A DNA stretch of 50,329 bases from an uncultured Sphingomonadales bacterium (GCA_903848655.1 CAINGT010000122.1:1-50329), one strand, 5' to 3'; positions 40,484 through 50,185 are shown, counted from the first letter of the stretch. Notes: a model not told the origin generated them from the letters alone. Numbers and translations: made by a program.

Positions 40484-42121
40484 TCAAAGCCTTGGTTTAG
40501 TCGCACAAGCGCCGCGTTCATACAGGATCAAACTGTTATCCACGCTGATGCCGCGCCAGTACTTTGCCGCCGGAAAGATCTCAACCACGCGATAGCCGGC
40601 CCGGCACCCCTGCCCCGCCGGATCGCGCTGGACTGCCAGCGGCAGCCACTGGCGCGACGCGACCACGGCATCGGGGCGTGATTGCAACAGGCTGTCCCAG
40701 TCGCGCGGTGTGGGCATCGAATGCCACGCCTCGTCGCGCACCCACCGCACGAATTGCGGCTTTGGCGCGCCGTCGTGGTAATTGGCATAAGGGTTGCCGG
40801 GCAACCACGGCTGCAGTTCAAAACTTTGCGCGCCATAGGCTGCAATACGGGCGCCGGGATGCTGCGCGCGCCAAGCGGTCAGCGCCGCCGCCGCCGGGCG
40901 TCCGGCGGCATAGGCCCCGTTCATGTCCGCCAGCGCGCTGCGCACCATCTGCCAGCCTTGCGCGGCTATGAGCAATGCCAGCGCGGCCAGCAAGACTTGC
41001 CGGGTGCGCAGATCGACCCGGTTGTGCCACTGTGTCCACACCACCAGCACGATCACCATGAACAATACACCGGAATGCCAAGCCGCCGAATGGACGCGGT
41101 CGGCAAACACCACCAGCGCGCCGATCAGCGCCACGCTCAGCACCCGGTCGCGCCCGGCCAGCACCAGCCGCACGATCAGGCCGAGCAGCACCAGCGACAA
41201 GACCAGCCCCGCGACACCGTCGGCGCCGGTTTGTGCGCCATCGCTCCACGGCGTTACCCGGTCGAACAAGGCATTGGCGATGAACACCACCCCGGAGACC
41301 ACCGGCACAGACGGGCCGGTGTTTGCCAGATAGCCATTGTCTGCCGGTTGCCACGCGGTCCACAGCGCAAACAGCCCGCCCGCACCCGCCAGCGCCAGCG
41401 CGCCCAAGGCGTGATAGGAAATGCCCGCGCCGCGCTGCCCGGCCCGCTGCGCCAGCCCCAGCCGCACCAGCAGTTCCAGCCCCAGCAGCCCCGCCGCCAG
41501 AAAGCTGAAAGCATTGGTATTGGCCAACAGCGCGATCACCAGCGCATAGCGCCACGGGCGCTCGACGCGCCGTGCAAACAGCATTGCGGCCAACGGCACC
41601 AGCAACAGATCGAGACAATAGCTGCGCGCGACCACGCTGTACTGATAGCCGGGAAAATAGCTTGCCAAGAGGCCGATCCGCAAGGGCAGCGGAAAAGGCG
41701 CGCGCTGAACGATCACCGCCGCGCCGCCAATCGCGCAAGCCGCCGCAATCCAGCCCATCGCCGCCACCGGCAAACCGGCGCGCGCCGCCAGCCACAGCAA
41801 CGCGTGCCACAGCCCCGGAGTTCCTTCATACCGCAAGGCATGGCTGAACAAGCTGCCGAGCGGCGTGTCGCGCGCCAGCACCCAGGCCTGCGTTTCATCG
41901 AACCACGGTTCGTGGTGCTGGCCGATCACGATGACCCACGCAGCATAGATGGCCAGCGCGGAAGCCTGGATCAGCGCATTACGCGGGGATCGGGCGGGAA
42001 CCGGTTCAGGATAAAGAGCCGTTTGCAGCAAACCATCCACCCCCGGGCACGATGATGATGAGAGGGAATTTGCGCCGCCCGATGCCGCCCGGACAGGATC
42101 AGGCTGGCAGGGACCGGTCAT
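40484..42121 (-). CDS. Multi-spanning membrane protein, GT-C glycosyltransferase-like
   Basis: About 545 residues with some 11-13 membrane segments. The first loop after the first segment holds HEPWFDETQAW, like the acidic D-E motif of GT-C enzymes that use polyprenyl-phosphate sugars, and a C-terminal soluble part follows (AYGAQSFELQPWLPGN). The start is uncertain: ATG 42121 overlaps the GtrA gene by 23 bases, and GTG 42040 is an alternative. With GtrA next to it, a lipid-linked sugar modification is plausible. Sugar and acceptor unknown. Confidence 0.72.
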   Translation of the reverse strand: MTGPCQPDPVRAASGGANSLSSSSCPGVDGLLQTALYPEPVPARSPRNALIQASALAIYAAWVIVIGQHHEPWFDETQAWVLARDTPLGSLFSHALRYEGTPGLWHALLWLAARAGLPVAAMGWIAAACAIGGAAVIVQRAPFPLPLRIGLLASYFPGYQYSVVARSYCLDLLLVPLAAMLFARRVERPWRYALVIALLANTNAFSFLAAGLLGLELLVRLGLAQRAGQRGAGISYHALGALALAGAGGLFALWTAWQPADNGYLANTGPSVPVVSGVVFIANALFDRVTPWSDGAQTGADGVAGLVLSLVLLGLIVRLVLAGRDRVLSVALIGALVVFADRVHSAAWHSGVLFMVIVLVVWTQWHNRVDLRTRQVLLAALALLIAAQGWQMVRSALADMNGAYAAGRPAAAALTAWRAQHPGARIAAYGAQSFELQPWLPGNPYANYHDGAPKPQFVRWVRDEAWHSMPTPRDWDSLLQSRPDAVVASRQWLPLAVQRDPAGQGCRAGYRVVEIFPAAKYWRGISVDNSLILYERGACATKPRL

Positions 42122-42608
42122 AATCCGCACGGAACACGTAAAGGTAGCGCAAGCGCGAAGTCGTGCCAAAGCTTACCGCAACTGCGACTGCCTTGGCCAG
42201 CAGCGGATTGATCGCGACGTGCGCGCCCACCCCGACGATCAGCGTCGTCAAGCCCAGCCCCAGCAGCGCAGACGCCAGGAACAGCGCTTGCTGGCGTCTG
42301 CGTTCCGGCCCGGCGGCCATGACGCCGGTGGCAAACATCACGCGGCTTGAAACCAGCCAGTGCACCACGATTCCCACCGCGAACCCGCTTGCCGCCGCCA
42401 GCGCGGGTGCCAATCCGGCGTGGAGCATCACGAAAAAGCTGCTGGCATCAGCCGCCAGCGCGATGACGCTGGCCGCGACATAGCGCGCAAATGTGCCGGT
42501 CAACAGGGCCGGAACCGCCCATGATCGCCCGCCCTGCACTGCCAACCCCGTACCCATCCCGTTCATGCCTGTTTCCGCGCCTGTCATCAGAGCGGACCAT
42601 GCCGCCAA
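42099..42608 (-). CDS. GtrA family membrane protein
   Basis: A 169-residue protein with four membrane segments (from ARYVAASVIALAAD to AVAVAVSFGTTSRLRYLYVF). The TTSRLRYLYVF ending is typical of GtrA, which flips or carries polyprenyl-phosphate-linked sugars across the inner membrane. AGGGGA lies ten bases before ATG 42608; ATG 42587 is another possible start. It overlaps the GT-C-like gene downstream. Confidence 0.82.
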   Translation of the reverse strand: MAAWSALMTGAETGMNGMGTGLAVQGGRSWAVPALLTGTFARYVAASVIALAADASSFFVMLHAGLAPALAAASGFAVGIVVHWLVSSRVMFATGVMAAGPERRRQQALFLASALLGLGLTTLIVGVGAHVAINPLLAKAVAVAVSFGTTSRLRYLYVFRADYDRSLPA

Positions 42609-42740
42609 TCCCCTAACCAGTGGTTAACGAGGGCGTTGCAAAAGCGGCGCAACAGCCGGGCAGGATAACGCTTGTGTCTGCGCGCGGCACAAGCCATTTT
42701 GGCCATCCCGGTCATCCCGCACCGGTCGAGGTCGCCTGTC

Positions 42741-44075
42741 ATGAAATTTTGTGGTGTGCTGCGTGCGGCTCTGCTGGTGGTCGCGGTGGTGTCGGGTGCG
42801 CCCGCATTGGCCCAATCAGGCCCCCTGCCCCTTGCCCGCGCGCCCAGCCTGCCCGATGTCGATGCGCCCGAACTGGCCGCGCCCGGCCCCGCTGCGGCGG
42901 GTGTGATGATGCGCACGATCACCAGTCAAGGACGGCTCGACCCGCTCGGATCATTGACTGCCGGGCATGAAGTGCGCGCCAACCGGGTGCTGCAAGTGCG
43001 TATCTGGTACCCCGCGCACGTGCAGCCAGGTGCCGCGCCAGTCACGTATCACGCCACCCTGACCGGAGAGCGGGGCCACGCGGATGCGGCCTTTACCGTG
43101 CCGGGAATTGCCTTTGCCGATGCGCCACCAGCAGGCGAGCGCTATCCGGTTGTGGTGTTGAGCCACGGGTACAACAACGACCCGGTGATGCTGAGCTGGC
43201 TGGCCGAAAACCTTGCCACCAAAGGCTATGTCGTGGTCGCGCCCGAACACCGCGATCCGCCGATCTGGGATCGCACGCGGACCCCGGCGGCGCTGTTCAG
43301 CCGACCGCTCGATATTACTGCCACGATTGCCGCGCTGCGCGGCGGGTTGCTGGGGAGTTTGGCCGATCCGGCGCGGCTGGCGCTGGTGGGCTATTCGATG
43401 GGCGGCTATGGCGCGCTGGCGGTGGCGGGCGGGCGGCTCGATCCGGCCAGCAGCGCGCTGACGCAGATGCCGCGCGATGTGGTGGCCGCTTATACCGGCG
43501 CTGGTGCACTCGCTGCCAGCCTGACCGATGGCACGATCCGCGCGGTGGTGGCGATTGCCCCGGCGGGCGGCGCGCCATGGTCCGTATGGGGCAGCGATGG
43601 TGCCGGGCTGGCTGGCGTACGCGCGCCGCTGCTGGTGATCGCGGGCAGCCATGACCGCACAGTCGGTTACGAGCAAGGCCCGGCGGCGATCTTTGCCAAT
43701 GCCGTCCATGCCGATCGGCACTTGCTGGTGTTCTCGGCGGCCGGGCACGATATCGGCACCAATCCGCCGCCTGCAGAGATGCACGCGCGGCTGTGGGATT
43801 TGGACTGGTTTGCCGATCCGATCTGGCGCAAAGACCGCATCAACGCGATTGCCACGCATTTCATCACCGCGTTTCTCGACCACCGGCTCAAAGACGATCC
43901 GTCGCGCGCGGCTTATCTGGCAGTGCCCGCGCCGGTATCGGATACCGCCGCGTGGCTGGGCGAGACCGGGGACTATGCGGCACGGAGCCAGGGGGGCAGC
44001 AACCCGACCTGGCAAGGATTCTGGCGCGGGCATCAGGACGGATTGATCTTGCGCCACTTGCCCGCACAACCGTAG
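42741..44075 (+). CDS. Exported alpha/beta hydrolase (dienelactone hydrolase / PAF acetylhydrolase-like)
   Basis: A 444-residue protein with a signal peptide (VVSGAPALAQ) and an alpha/beta hydrolase domain with VVVLSHGYNN, the nucleophile elbow GYSMGG (Ser219), VIAGSHDRTV (likely Asp) and SAAGHDI (likely His). The type resembles predicted dienelactone hydrolases and platelet-activating-factor acetylhydrolases. Its stop is nine bases from the end of a converging gene. Substrate unknown. Confidence 0.87.
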   Translation: MKFCGVLRAALLVVAVVSGAPALAQSGPLPLARAPSLPDVDAPELAAPGPAAAGVMMRTITSQGRLDPLGSLTAGHEVRANRVLQVRIWYPAHVQPGAAPVTYHATLTGERGHADAAFTVPGIAFADAPPAGERYPVVVLSHGYNNDPVMLSWLAENLATKGYVVVAPEHRDPPIWDRTRTPAALFSRPLDITATIAALRGGLLGSLADPARLALVGYSMGGYGALAVAGGRLDPASSALTQMPRDVVAAYTGAGALAASLTDGTIRAVVAIAPAGGAPWSVWGSDGAGLAGVRAPLLVIAGSHDRTVGYEQGPAAIFANAVHADRHLLVFSAAGHDIGTNPPPAEMHARLWDLDWFADPIWRKDRINAIATHFITAFLDHRLKDDPSRAAYLAVPAPVSDTAAWLGETGDYAARSQGGSNPTWQGFWRGHQDGLILRHLPAQP

Positions 44076-44084
44076 CGCAAGCGT

Positions 44085-46490
44085 TCAGGCGCAATTGCCC
44101 TGACCGATGGGCCGGAACACCATGACCAGCAGCAAGTCGTCGATATCCTCCATCGACGGCGGGGTCAGCAAGGCAAAGGCGGTGGCACGCTGGCAGTGCC
44201 ACAACCCCGGCGCATATTCGCTGATCCCGTCGAGCAGCGGGGTCAGCGCTACTTCGCGCGGGGTTTCGCGCACGCGGGTGTGGAGGTAATCGCTGGTCGG
44301 CACCGCCATGATCGCCTCGATCTCGATATGGCGCGCCACCGCGCCGATCTGCACTGCGACAGGATGACGATCCGGCCCGATCGGGATGCACAGCGCGCGA
44401 AATCCGTCGTGCGTCGGGCGCGCGGGGCACATCCGCTGCACTTCGCCGCCGGGTTCGACCACGATCACCGGCACGCTCGATCCGCCGCTGACGGTATCGG
44501 CAAATGTCAACGGCGCGGCAAAGCGTGTGGCGGCAAAATTCGCCAGCCGCAGCGGCAAGCCTTCGTTGGCGAGTTCGGCGGGTACGAACATGCGCCGCGT
44601 GCCTTTTTGATAGAACAGCCCTTTGCGGCGCAATCCCTGCCGCGCCGCCGCCGGATCGAACAGATCGAGCAATTCATCGGTGCCAAGGTTCACATCGTGT
44701 TCGAACGCCGCCAGAATCGCGATTTCGTCGGGCAGCGGCAGAAACATCAGCCGCGCCATCGTCGCCGCGCCCGCCTCGCGCCACAGCCGCGCGGCATCGG
44801 GCGGAGTCTCGCGCCGTATCGTCGCCCCGCGCGCATGGTCGATATAGGCGATGCAGCCCGCCTGCACCGCTTCGCGCACATGGCTTTGGCGCGACTTGAT
44901 GGTGTTGTCGGCGCGGATCGGCGTGCCATCATCGGCATAGTCGCACACCGAACCCATCGCCGTCGTCGCCAATTGTTCGAGCACCGCGACATTGGTAATC
45001 AGCGTGTTGAGCGCCACCGGATCGAAATGCCGCCGGTCAAACCAGCCGCGCTTATCAAGCCCGGACAGATCGTTTTCACGGCACAGCAGATAGCGCCCCG
45101 CAACATGCACCCCCAGCACCTGTGCCAGCAGCGGCGCGGCCAGATTCTGCACCGATCCGTTATAGCCCAAATCAACCAGCATCAGCGTATCCCCGGGGGC
45201 CGGATCGACCGCAGCGCGCACATGCGCGACCATGCGTTCCCCCAGCGCGCGCGCGTCATCGAGCACCTGCCGGCGGTTGGCCGGTTGCTGGCACCATTGC
45301 CCCAGCGCCGCGCGCGCGGCCAGCGGATCGCGCCCCTGCCCCAGCCGTGCGATAGTGGCATCATCGATCCGCAGCAACTTGCCCAGCGCCGGGGCCGCAG
45401 TGGCGGCGTTTTCGGCGAGAAACTGGTTCAGCGCGCCATCGTGCATCAGGCTGGCGTGCGTGGCGGTCATGCGGCTGATTTCCACCGCGCTGACGCTGTC
45501 CGCCGCGCCGCCCGCGCGGTGCACCAGCAGCGGCAGATATCCGTCGCGCAACAGGAACAGCCAGTGCACCCGCCCGCCGCGCTGCGCCAGTTCAGCCGCT
45601 TCACCGCGCAACCACGCGTCAAACCCGGCGAACAGCGGCCCCAGCACCGCGTGGCCAAACCGCTGCGCCGGATCCGTGATCTGCGGCTGGCCAATCGCCA
45701 GCGCCGCGCGGTGCGGTTGCGGGCGCACCAGTTGGCCATGGTCGTGCCCGAACAGCATCCCGCTAATCATGCTTTCCAGCCGCAAGCGTTCGGCCACATC
45801 CGGCTCAAACTGCCGCAGATGCAGCCGATGCACCCCGAACGGGCGCAATCCGACGACATCGGCATCGTGGTTGTCGCCAATATGCAGGATCTGATCGGGC
45901 CGCGCCTTTATCCGCGCCAGCACTTCGCGATAGAGCCCGCCCGCTTTGGGCTTGCCCCAGCTTGACGAGCAGAACACGCGGTCGATCATCGCCGCCACGT
46001 CGTCGCCCGCCGCCGCCGCGATAAGCTGGAGCAATTGCCGCTGATCGAGATAGGTATCCGACACCACGATCACTTTGATCCCGCGCGCGCGCGCCGCGCG
46101 CATCAGCGCCACGGTCGGGGCAAAGCCATGGCAATGGCGCGCTTCGGCGGCCAATTCGGCCTCGATCGCCGCGGCCCGCGCGCGTGCATCGGCGCGCGGC
46201 ATTGCCGCCGCATAGATCGCATCGATCCCCACATCGAGCGCCCCGCGCGTGCTGTGGGCCAGCATCCGCGCGCGCACTTCGCTGTTCGCGCGTTGAAACG
46301 GCAGAATGTCGGGCAGCGCAAAGAACAGGTCTTGCGGCGCATGGCAGTCGCGCCACAGCAATGTGTCAAAGCAATCGAGGCTCAACACTTTGACGCCGGG
46401 ATAGCGGTCGTGCACGTGCGGCAAGTCGTGCGGCGCGCACGCTGCTTCGGCGGGTTGCGCAAAAGCGCGCGCAGGAATGGGCGCGGTCAT
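44085..46490 (-). CDS. Large HAD-like hydrolase with an uncharacterised C-terminal region
   Basis: The 801-residue protein has a HAD domain in its first about 230 residues: VLSLDCFDTLLWRD (motif I with the nucleophile), VIVVSDTYLDQ (motif II), KPKAGGLYREVL (motif III) and HIGDNHDADVVG (motif IV). The remaining 550 residues have no domain I recognise, although HWLFLLRDGYLP and LMLVDLGYNGSVQ look ordered. Such long HAD proteins often occur near polysaccharide genes, and GtrA and GT-C genes lie nearby. ATG 46490 is chosen. Confidence 0.78.
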   Translation of the reverse strand: MTAPIPARAFAQPAEAACAPHDLPHVHDRYPGVKVLSLDCFDTLLWRDCHAPQDLFFALPDILPFQRANSEVRARMLAHSTRGALDVGIDAIYAAAMPRADARARAAAIEAELAAEARHCHGFAPTVALMRAARARGIKVIVVSDTYLDQRQLLQLIAAAAGDDVAAMIDRVFCSSSWGKPKAGGLYREVLARIKARPDQILHIGDNHDADVVGLRPFGVHRLHLRQFEPDVAERLRLESMISGMLFGHDHGQLVRPQPHRAALAIGQPQITDPAQRFGHAVLGPLFAGFDAWLRGEAAELAQRGGRVHWLFLLRDGYLPLLVHRAGGAADSVSAVEISRMTATHASLMHDGALNQFLAENAATAAPALGKLLRIDDATIARLGQGRDPLAARAALGQWCQQPANRRQVLDDARALGERMVAHVRAAVDPAPGDTLMLVDLGYNGSVQNLAAPLLAQVLGVHVAGRYLLCRENDLSGLDKRGWFDRRHFDPVALNTLITNVAVLEQLATTAMGSVCDYADDGTPIRADNTIKSRQSHVREAVQAGCIAYIDHARGATIRRETPPDAARLWREAGAATMARLMFLPLPDEIAILAAFEHDVNLGTDELLDLFDPAAARQGLRRKGLFYQKGTRRMFVPAELANEGLPLRLANFAATRFAAPLTFADTVSGGSSVPVIVVEPGGEVQRMCPARPTHDGFRALCIPIGPDRHPVAVQIGAVARHIEIEAIMAVPTSDYLHTRVRETPREVALTPLLDGISEYAPGLWHCQRATAFALLTPPSMEDIDDLLLVMVFRPIGQGNCA

Positions 46491-46623
46491 GACCAATACC
46501 GCTGATTGCGCGAGTGCCAAACGCCTTGCATCACCATCCTGACCCTTTCGACCGGCAAGAAGCCGACCATAAGGCAATGATGGTTAACCGGCAGCAATCC
46601 GGGCCTTACGCAGATGCCGCGCC

Positions 46624-47091
46624 TTACCCACGAAGCAGGTCTGCAACGATATGGTGCGCCGCGAGCGCCACGTCGTCCCATGTCTGGGCAAAATCGCGCG
46701 CATCGCCATACCACGGGTCGATCACCGCCTGCCCGGTGCGACCGGGCACGCTGTCGAGCAGCAGATCGATTCCGCCGGTCGGGCGAGATGGGGCCAGCTT
46801 GCGCAAATCGCGCAAATTTTGCTGATCGAGCGCATAAACATGGCCAAAATGCAGGAAATCATCGGCGGTCACTTGCCGCGCGCGGTGCGTCGTCAGATCG
46901 ATGCCGTGGCGGCGCGCTTCGGCAATCGCGCGCGGATCGGCACCCTGCCCGGCGTGCAGATCGCTGGTTCCCGCCGAATCGATGGTCAGCGCCAGCCCTT
47001 GCGCCACCGCTTCGGCGCGCAAGGCGGCTTCGGCCAGCGGCGACCGACAGATATTGCCCAGACAGACGAACAGGACCGATTTCTGGCTCAT
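46624..47091 (-). CDS. Low-molecular-weight protein-tyrosine phosphatase
   Basis: A 155-residue protein with the P-loop CLGNICRS (Cys10, Arg16, Ser17) near the N terminus and the acid DPWYG (Asp125) near the C terminus. The family dephosphorylates tyrosines, often on BY-kinases that control polysaccharide export, and includes arsenate reductases. ATG 47091 gives the classic N terminus; a GTG at 47103 overlaps the GDPD stop and is possible. A large HAD-like gene lies downstream. Confidence 0.9.
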   Translation of the reverse strand: MSQKSVLFVCLGNICRSPLAEAALRAEAVAQGLALTIDSAGTSDLHAGQGADPRAIAEARRHGIDLTTHRARQVTADDFLHFGHVYALDQQNLRDLRKLAPSRPTGGIDLLLDSVPGRTGQAVIDPWYGDARDFAQTWDDVALAAHHIVADLLRG

Positions 47092-47099
47092 ACGCCCGA

Positions 47100-48227
47100 T
47101 CACCCCGCCGCCGGACCATCCACCGCCAGCCGCCCGAGCGCGGGATCGTCAGTAAAGAAGCCATCCAGCCCGGCGGCCAGATAGCGGCGGATTTCCGCCA
47201 CGCTGCCTGCCGGATTGCGCGCATTGGCCCCGCCAGTATCGCGAAAATCGGCGGCAAGGTACTGGTTTTCCGGGCGAAAGGTATAACACCCGACCAGCAG
47301 CCCGGCGCGGCGCGCATTGGCGATCAGCGGTTTGACTGCGCCCAACCGTCCATCGGGGCCAAGCGGGATCAACTGGCGGGTCCACGGCGCGACCCAGTCG
47401 GCATAGGCCGCAATCGCCGCCAACCCGGCGGGGCTTTGCATCTGGCCATATGTCAGCGTGCCGCCCGCTTTGACCACATCGGCGGGGCGTTGCGCGTCAT
47501 CATCGATCAATTGCATCAATTGCACATTGGATCGGCCAGCCAGCACGCCGCGCAAGGTCTTGAGATTGGCAGTTTCGAACGATTGCACGATCACCGGCGC
47601 GCTGGCGAGATAGGTGCTGGCGGACAAGTCGCGCACAAAGCGGTCTTCCATCGGCAGCCCGATCCCGGCGAAATACGTCGAATGCTTGATTTCGGGGATC
47701 AGCCCGATCACGCGGCCGCGCGCGGCGGCTTCGGCAGCAAGGAAATCGGCGATTTCCGCCAGCGTCACCACGCGGAACACGCCATCATAGCTGTGGCTTT
47801 CGACCCGCAGCCCGGCACCGGTCATGCGTTCGCGCGCGCGCAATCTGCGCAATTCGTCGAGCGTGAAGTCTTCGGTAAACCAGCCGGTCTGCGCCACGCC
47901 GTCGATCACTTTGGTCGTGCGGCGCGCGGCGAATTCGGCGTGGGTGCCCACATCGGTGGTTTCGGCGATGTTGTTTTCGTGCCGCGCCACCAGCACGCCG
48001 TCTTTGGTCACCACCAGATCGGGTTCGATGAAATCGGCTCCGTCGGCAATCGCTTTGGCATAGGAGCCGAGCGTATGTTCGGGTCGCAAGGCGCTGCACC
48101 CGCGATGGCCCAGCACCACCGGCTTTGCCGGACGTGCCGCGCCGCGCGCCGCAGTACCCAGCCCGGTCAGCAGCGCCGCCGCGATCCCGCCGCCCGCAGC
48201 CAAAAGTGATCGCCGTTCCAGTTGCAT
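47100..48227 (-). CDS. Exported glycerophosphodiester phosphodiesterase (GlpQ-like)
   Basis: A 375-residue protein that begins MQLERRSLLAAGGGIAAALL, a Tat-like signal. It then carries the GDPD catalytic blocks LGHRG (His-Arg), PEHTLGSYAKA, DFIEPDLVVTKDGVLVARHE (Glu-x-Asp and the second His) and a C-terminal GFFTDDP. It cleaves glycerophosphodiesters to glycerol-3-phosphate and an alcohol. It follows the nitrilase gene by 40 bases and is coupled to the phosphatase gene. Confidence 0.9.
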   Translation of the reverse strand: MQLERRSLLAAGGGIAAALLTGLGTAARGAARPAKPVVLGHRGCSALRPEHTLGSYAKAIADGADFIEPDLVVTKDGVLVARHENNIAETTDVGTHAEFAARRTTKVIDGVAQTGWFTEDFTLDELRRLRARERMTGAGLRVESHSYDGVFRVVTLAEIADFLAAEAAARGRVIGLIPEIKHSTYFAGIGLPMEDRFVRDLSASTYLASAPVIVQSFETANLKTLRGVLAGRSNVQLMQLIDDDAQRPADVVKAGGTLTYGQMQSPAGLAAIAAYADWVAPWTRQLIPLGPDGRLGAVKPLIANARRAGLLVGCYTFRPENQYLAADFRDTGGANARNPAGSVAEIRRYLAAGLDGFFTDDPALGRLAVDGPAAG

Positions 48228-48267
48228 CGGTTAATCCTTTCGAACACGCGTGTTTGATGCCACCGCG

Positions 48268-49188
48268 TCACGTCATTTCGATGACGGTCACGGCGGGCAA
48301 GCCCCCCGCACCCGGCTGTTCGGCCCAGTCGCGCCGGTTCAACACCCCGCCATCGGCGCGCAATACGGCGATCTGATCGAGATCGAGATCAGCAAAGACC
48401 CATTGCGCGCGCGATTCTTCGCCCAGCGCCAGCACCCCGTCATCGGGCATGGCAAAGCCTTGCGCGCCATGGCGATCCGGCGGCGCATAGATCCCCGCCG
48501 CGCCCCGGTTGCGGTCAACCGCCGGGGACCAGTCGGCATCGCCCACGGTCGGGCTGTGCACCGCATAGCACTGCCCTTCGAGCGCGCGCGCCTGGCTGCC
48601 GATGCGCACGCGCCAATAACCGTGGAGCGTTTCGGTACAGCTTGGCACCAGCAGCACTTCGGCCCCGGCTTCGACCGCCGCGCGCGCCAGCAGCGGGAAT
48701 TCGCTGTCATAACAAATCAGCACCGCCAGCCGCCCGAGCGGGGTGGCAAACAGATGGAGCACGCGCGCGCCGGTCACGCCCCACTGTTCGCGCTCGAACC
48801 GGGTCATCAGCAGCTTGTCCTGATGCCCGATCTGCCCGCTGGGTGAAATCAGCCGCGCGCGGTTGACGAATGCGCCGCTGGCGAGCTTATGCGGGCCGCT
48901 GCCTGCCAACAGCCATATACCGTGTTCGCGCGCCAACTGCGCATGGAGCGCATCGGCGCGCGCCATGAACGCCGCCACCGTGTCGAGCGATCCGTGCAGG
49001 TCGCCCATTGTTACCGGGTCCAGACTGGCCAGTTCCATCGCGGCATATTCGGGAAAGACCGCCAGCTTTGCCCCGCCCGCCGCCGCTTCAGCCACCCAGC
49101 GGCCCAGTTTCGCCGCATAAGCATCCCAATCGGCCAGTTGCCCGATCGGATATTGCGAGGCGGCCACGCGCCATTGCCGCATCACCAT
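48268..49188 (-). CDS. Carbon-nitrogen hydrolase (nitrilase superfamily)
   Basis: A 306-residue nitrilase-superfamily enzyme with the catalytic triad Glu47 (FPEYAA), Lys125 (QDKLLMTRFE) and Cys159 (LICYDSEFP). It hydrolyses an amide or nitrile. ATG 49188 overlaps the GNAT stop; GTG 49185 and ATG 49182 are alternatives. Nitrilase-superfamily proteins fused or paired with GNAT acetyltransferases occur in several bacteria, so it may work with the neighbour at 49182. Confidence 0.88.
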   Translation of the reverse strand: MVMRQWRVAASQYPIGQLADWDAYAAKLGRWVAEAAAGGAKLAVFPEYAAMELASLDPVTMGDLHGSLDTVAAFMARADALHAQLAREHGIWLLAGSGPHKLASGAFVNRARLISPSGQIGHQDKLLMTRFEREQWGVTGARVLHLFATPLGRLAVLICYDSEFPLLARAAVEAGAEVLLVPSCTETLHGYWRVRIGSQARALEGQCYAVHSPTVGDADWSPAVDRNRGAAGIYAPPDRHGAQGFAMPDDGVLALGEESRAQWVFADLDLDQIAVLRADGGVLNRRDWAEQPGAGGLPAVTVIEMT

Positions 49189-49769
49189 TGCCGAAGCCAA
49201 TATTGCATCGGTTTGACTGTTTCGTGGCCCATGCCATGGTCCTTCCACCCGAGTTCGGTCAGCAACCCCGGCACTTTGGCATAGCCGCGCCGCGTCCAGA
49301 ACGCGTCGTGCGGCACATGGTCTACCGGTCTTGCCGGGTGATCGTCAGGGCGCACCACGGCGGCAAAACACGCGGCATTGGCACCCCAGGCGCGCGCCTG
49401 TGCCTCGCGCGCGTCAAAGAACGCATGGCCGACACCCTTCCCGCGATAGTCCGGCAAGAGCACGCTTTCGCCAAAATAGACCAGCCGCGCGCCATCGATC
49501 CCGCGTGCGGCGAACGGCGCGCGAAATTCGGCTTTCTGATGGACCATCGGTGCCGCCGTGGCCGCGCCGACCAGCCGCGCGCCGTCAAATGCGCCGATCA
49601 GCACCGCATCGGGCGCGGCGGCAAATTCGCGCAGATAGCCCGCTTCGTAGGACGCATCGCCATCGTACAGATATGGCCAGTCGGCAAATACCGCGATGCG
49701 CAAGGCCGCCAGATCATCGAGCGCACCGGCGAGTTCGTTCCCGGTCAGCGCACGCACAAGCAGAGTCAT
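49182..49769 (-). CDS. GNAT family N-acetyltransferase
   Basis: A 195-residue GNAT protein with the acetyl-CoA loop LLPDYRGKGVGHAFF (R-x-x-G-x-G pattern) and the surrounding beta strands (YFGESVLLPDYRG). ATG 49769 overlaps the upstream stop (ATGA). It lies directly before the nitrilase gene, with a few overlapping bases, so the two are coupled. Substrate unknown. Confidence 0.85.
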   Translation of the reverse strand: MTLLVRALTGNELAGALDDLAALRIAVFADWPYLYDGDASYEAGYLREFAAAPDAVLIGAFDGARLVGAATAAPMVHQKAEFRAPFAARGIDGARLVYFGESVLLPDYRGKGVGHAFFDAREAQARAWGANAACFAAVVRPDDHPARPVDHVPHDAFWTRRGYAKVPGLLTELGWKDHGMGHETVKPMQYWLRQW

Positions 49770-50185
49770 GGCGCGCCCGGATCGACTTGCGCGGTCCAAT
49801 CGGCGAGATTGTACGTCATCGTCAGCCGGGCAATCCGCCCCCCTTCCACCGCGATGAACGCGCCTGCGGGCAGGACATACGTCTGCCCCGCCGCTGCGGG
49901 CAAGCCATCGTCCGTGGCGATATACGCCCCGTGCACGACGAACTCCGCCGCCGCGCGCGATCCATCATCGTTGGCCATAATCACGATATCGCTCAACCGT
50001 TCGCGATAGCACCGCTCCATATGCGCAAGAAACGCAGCAAACGCGGCCTTGCCCGTCTGGCGCGCGCCCTGGTTGATATCGTGCGCGACATCATCGGCCA
50101 GGCAATCGAGCATCGCGGCCCAATCGCCCGCGTTAAACGCGGCATAATAGTGGTCTAGCAGGGCAAGCGTGGCTTCGCGGCTCAT
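49766..50185 (-). CDS. Ketosteroid isomerase/SnoaL-like protein
   Basis: A 139-residue NTF2-like protein: MSREATLALLDHYYAAFNAGDWAAMLDCLADDVAHDIN, with the GKAAFAAFLAHME block and a C-terminal LTMTYNLADW. This resembles small ketosteroid-isomerase-related proteins. ATG 50185 is chosen over 50200 because the family begins at MSRE. It starts the GNAT-nitrilase-GDPD-phosphatase run. Substrate unknown. Confidence 0.82.
   Translation of the reverse strand: MSREATLALLDHYYAAFNAGDWAAMLDCLADDVAHDINQGARQTGKAAFAAFLAHMERCYRERLSDIVIMANDDGSRAAAEFVVHGAYIATDDGLPAAAGQTYVLPAGAFIAVEGGRIARLTMTYNLADWTAQVDPGAP

Noticed and set aside
40682..42055. A 457-residue plus-strand frame opposite the GT-C-like gene
   Set aside because: Gln/His/Arg-rich translation without domains; the other strand gives a regular membrane protein.
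44196..45965. A 589-residue plus-strand frame opposite the large HAD gene
   Set aside because: Its protein is rich in Arg, His, Gln and Pro with no domain, as expected from a GC-rich antisense frame. The minus strand has clear HAD motifs.
46614..48209. A 531-residue plus-strand frame opposite the phosphatase and GDPD genes
   Set aside because: Low-complexity Arg/His-rich translation; both minus-strand genes have full catalytic motifs.
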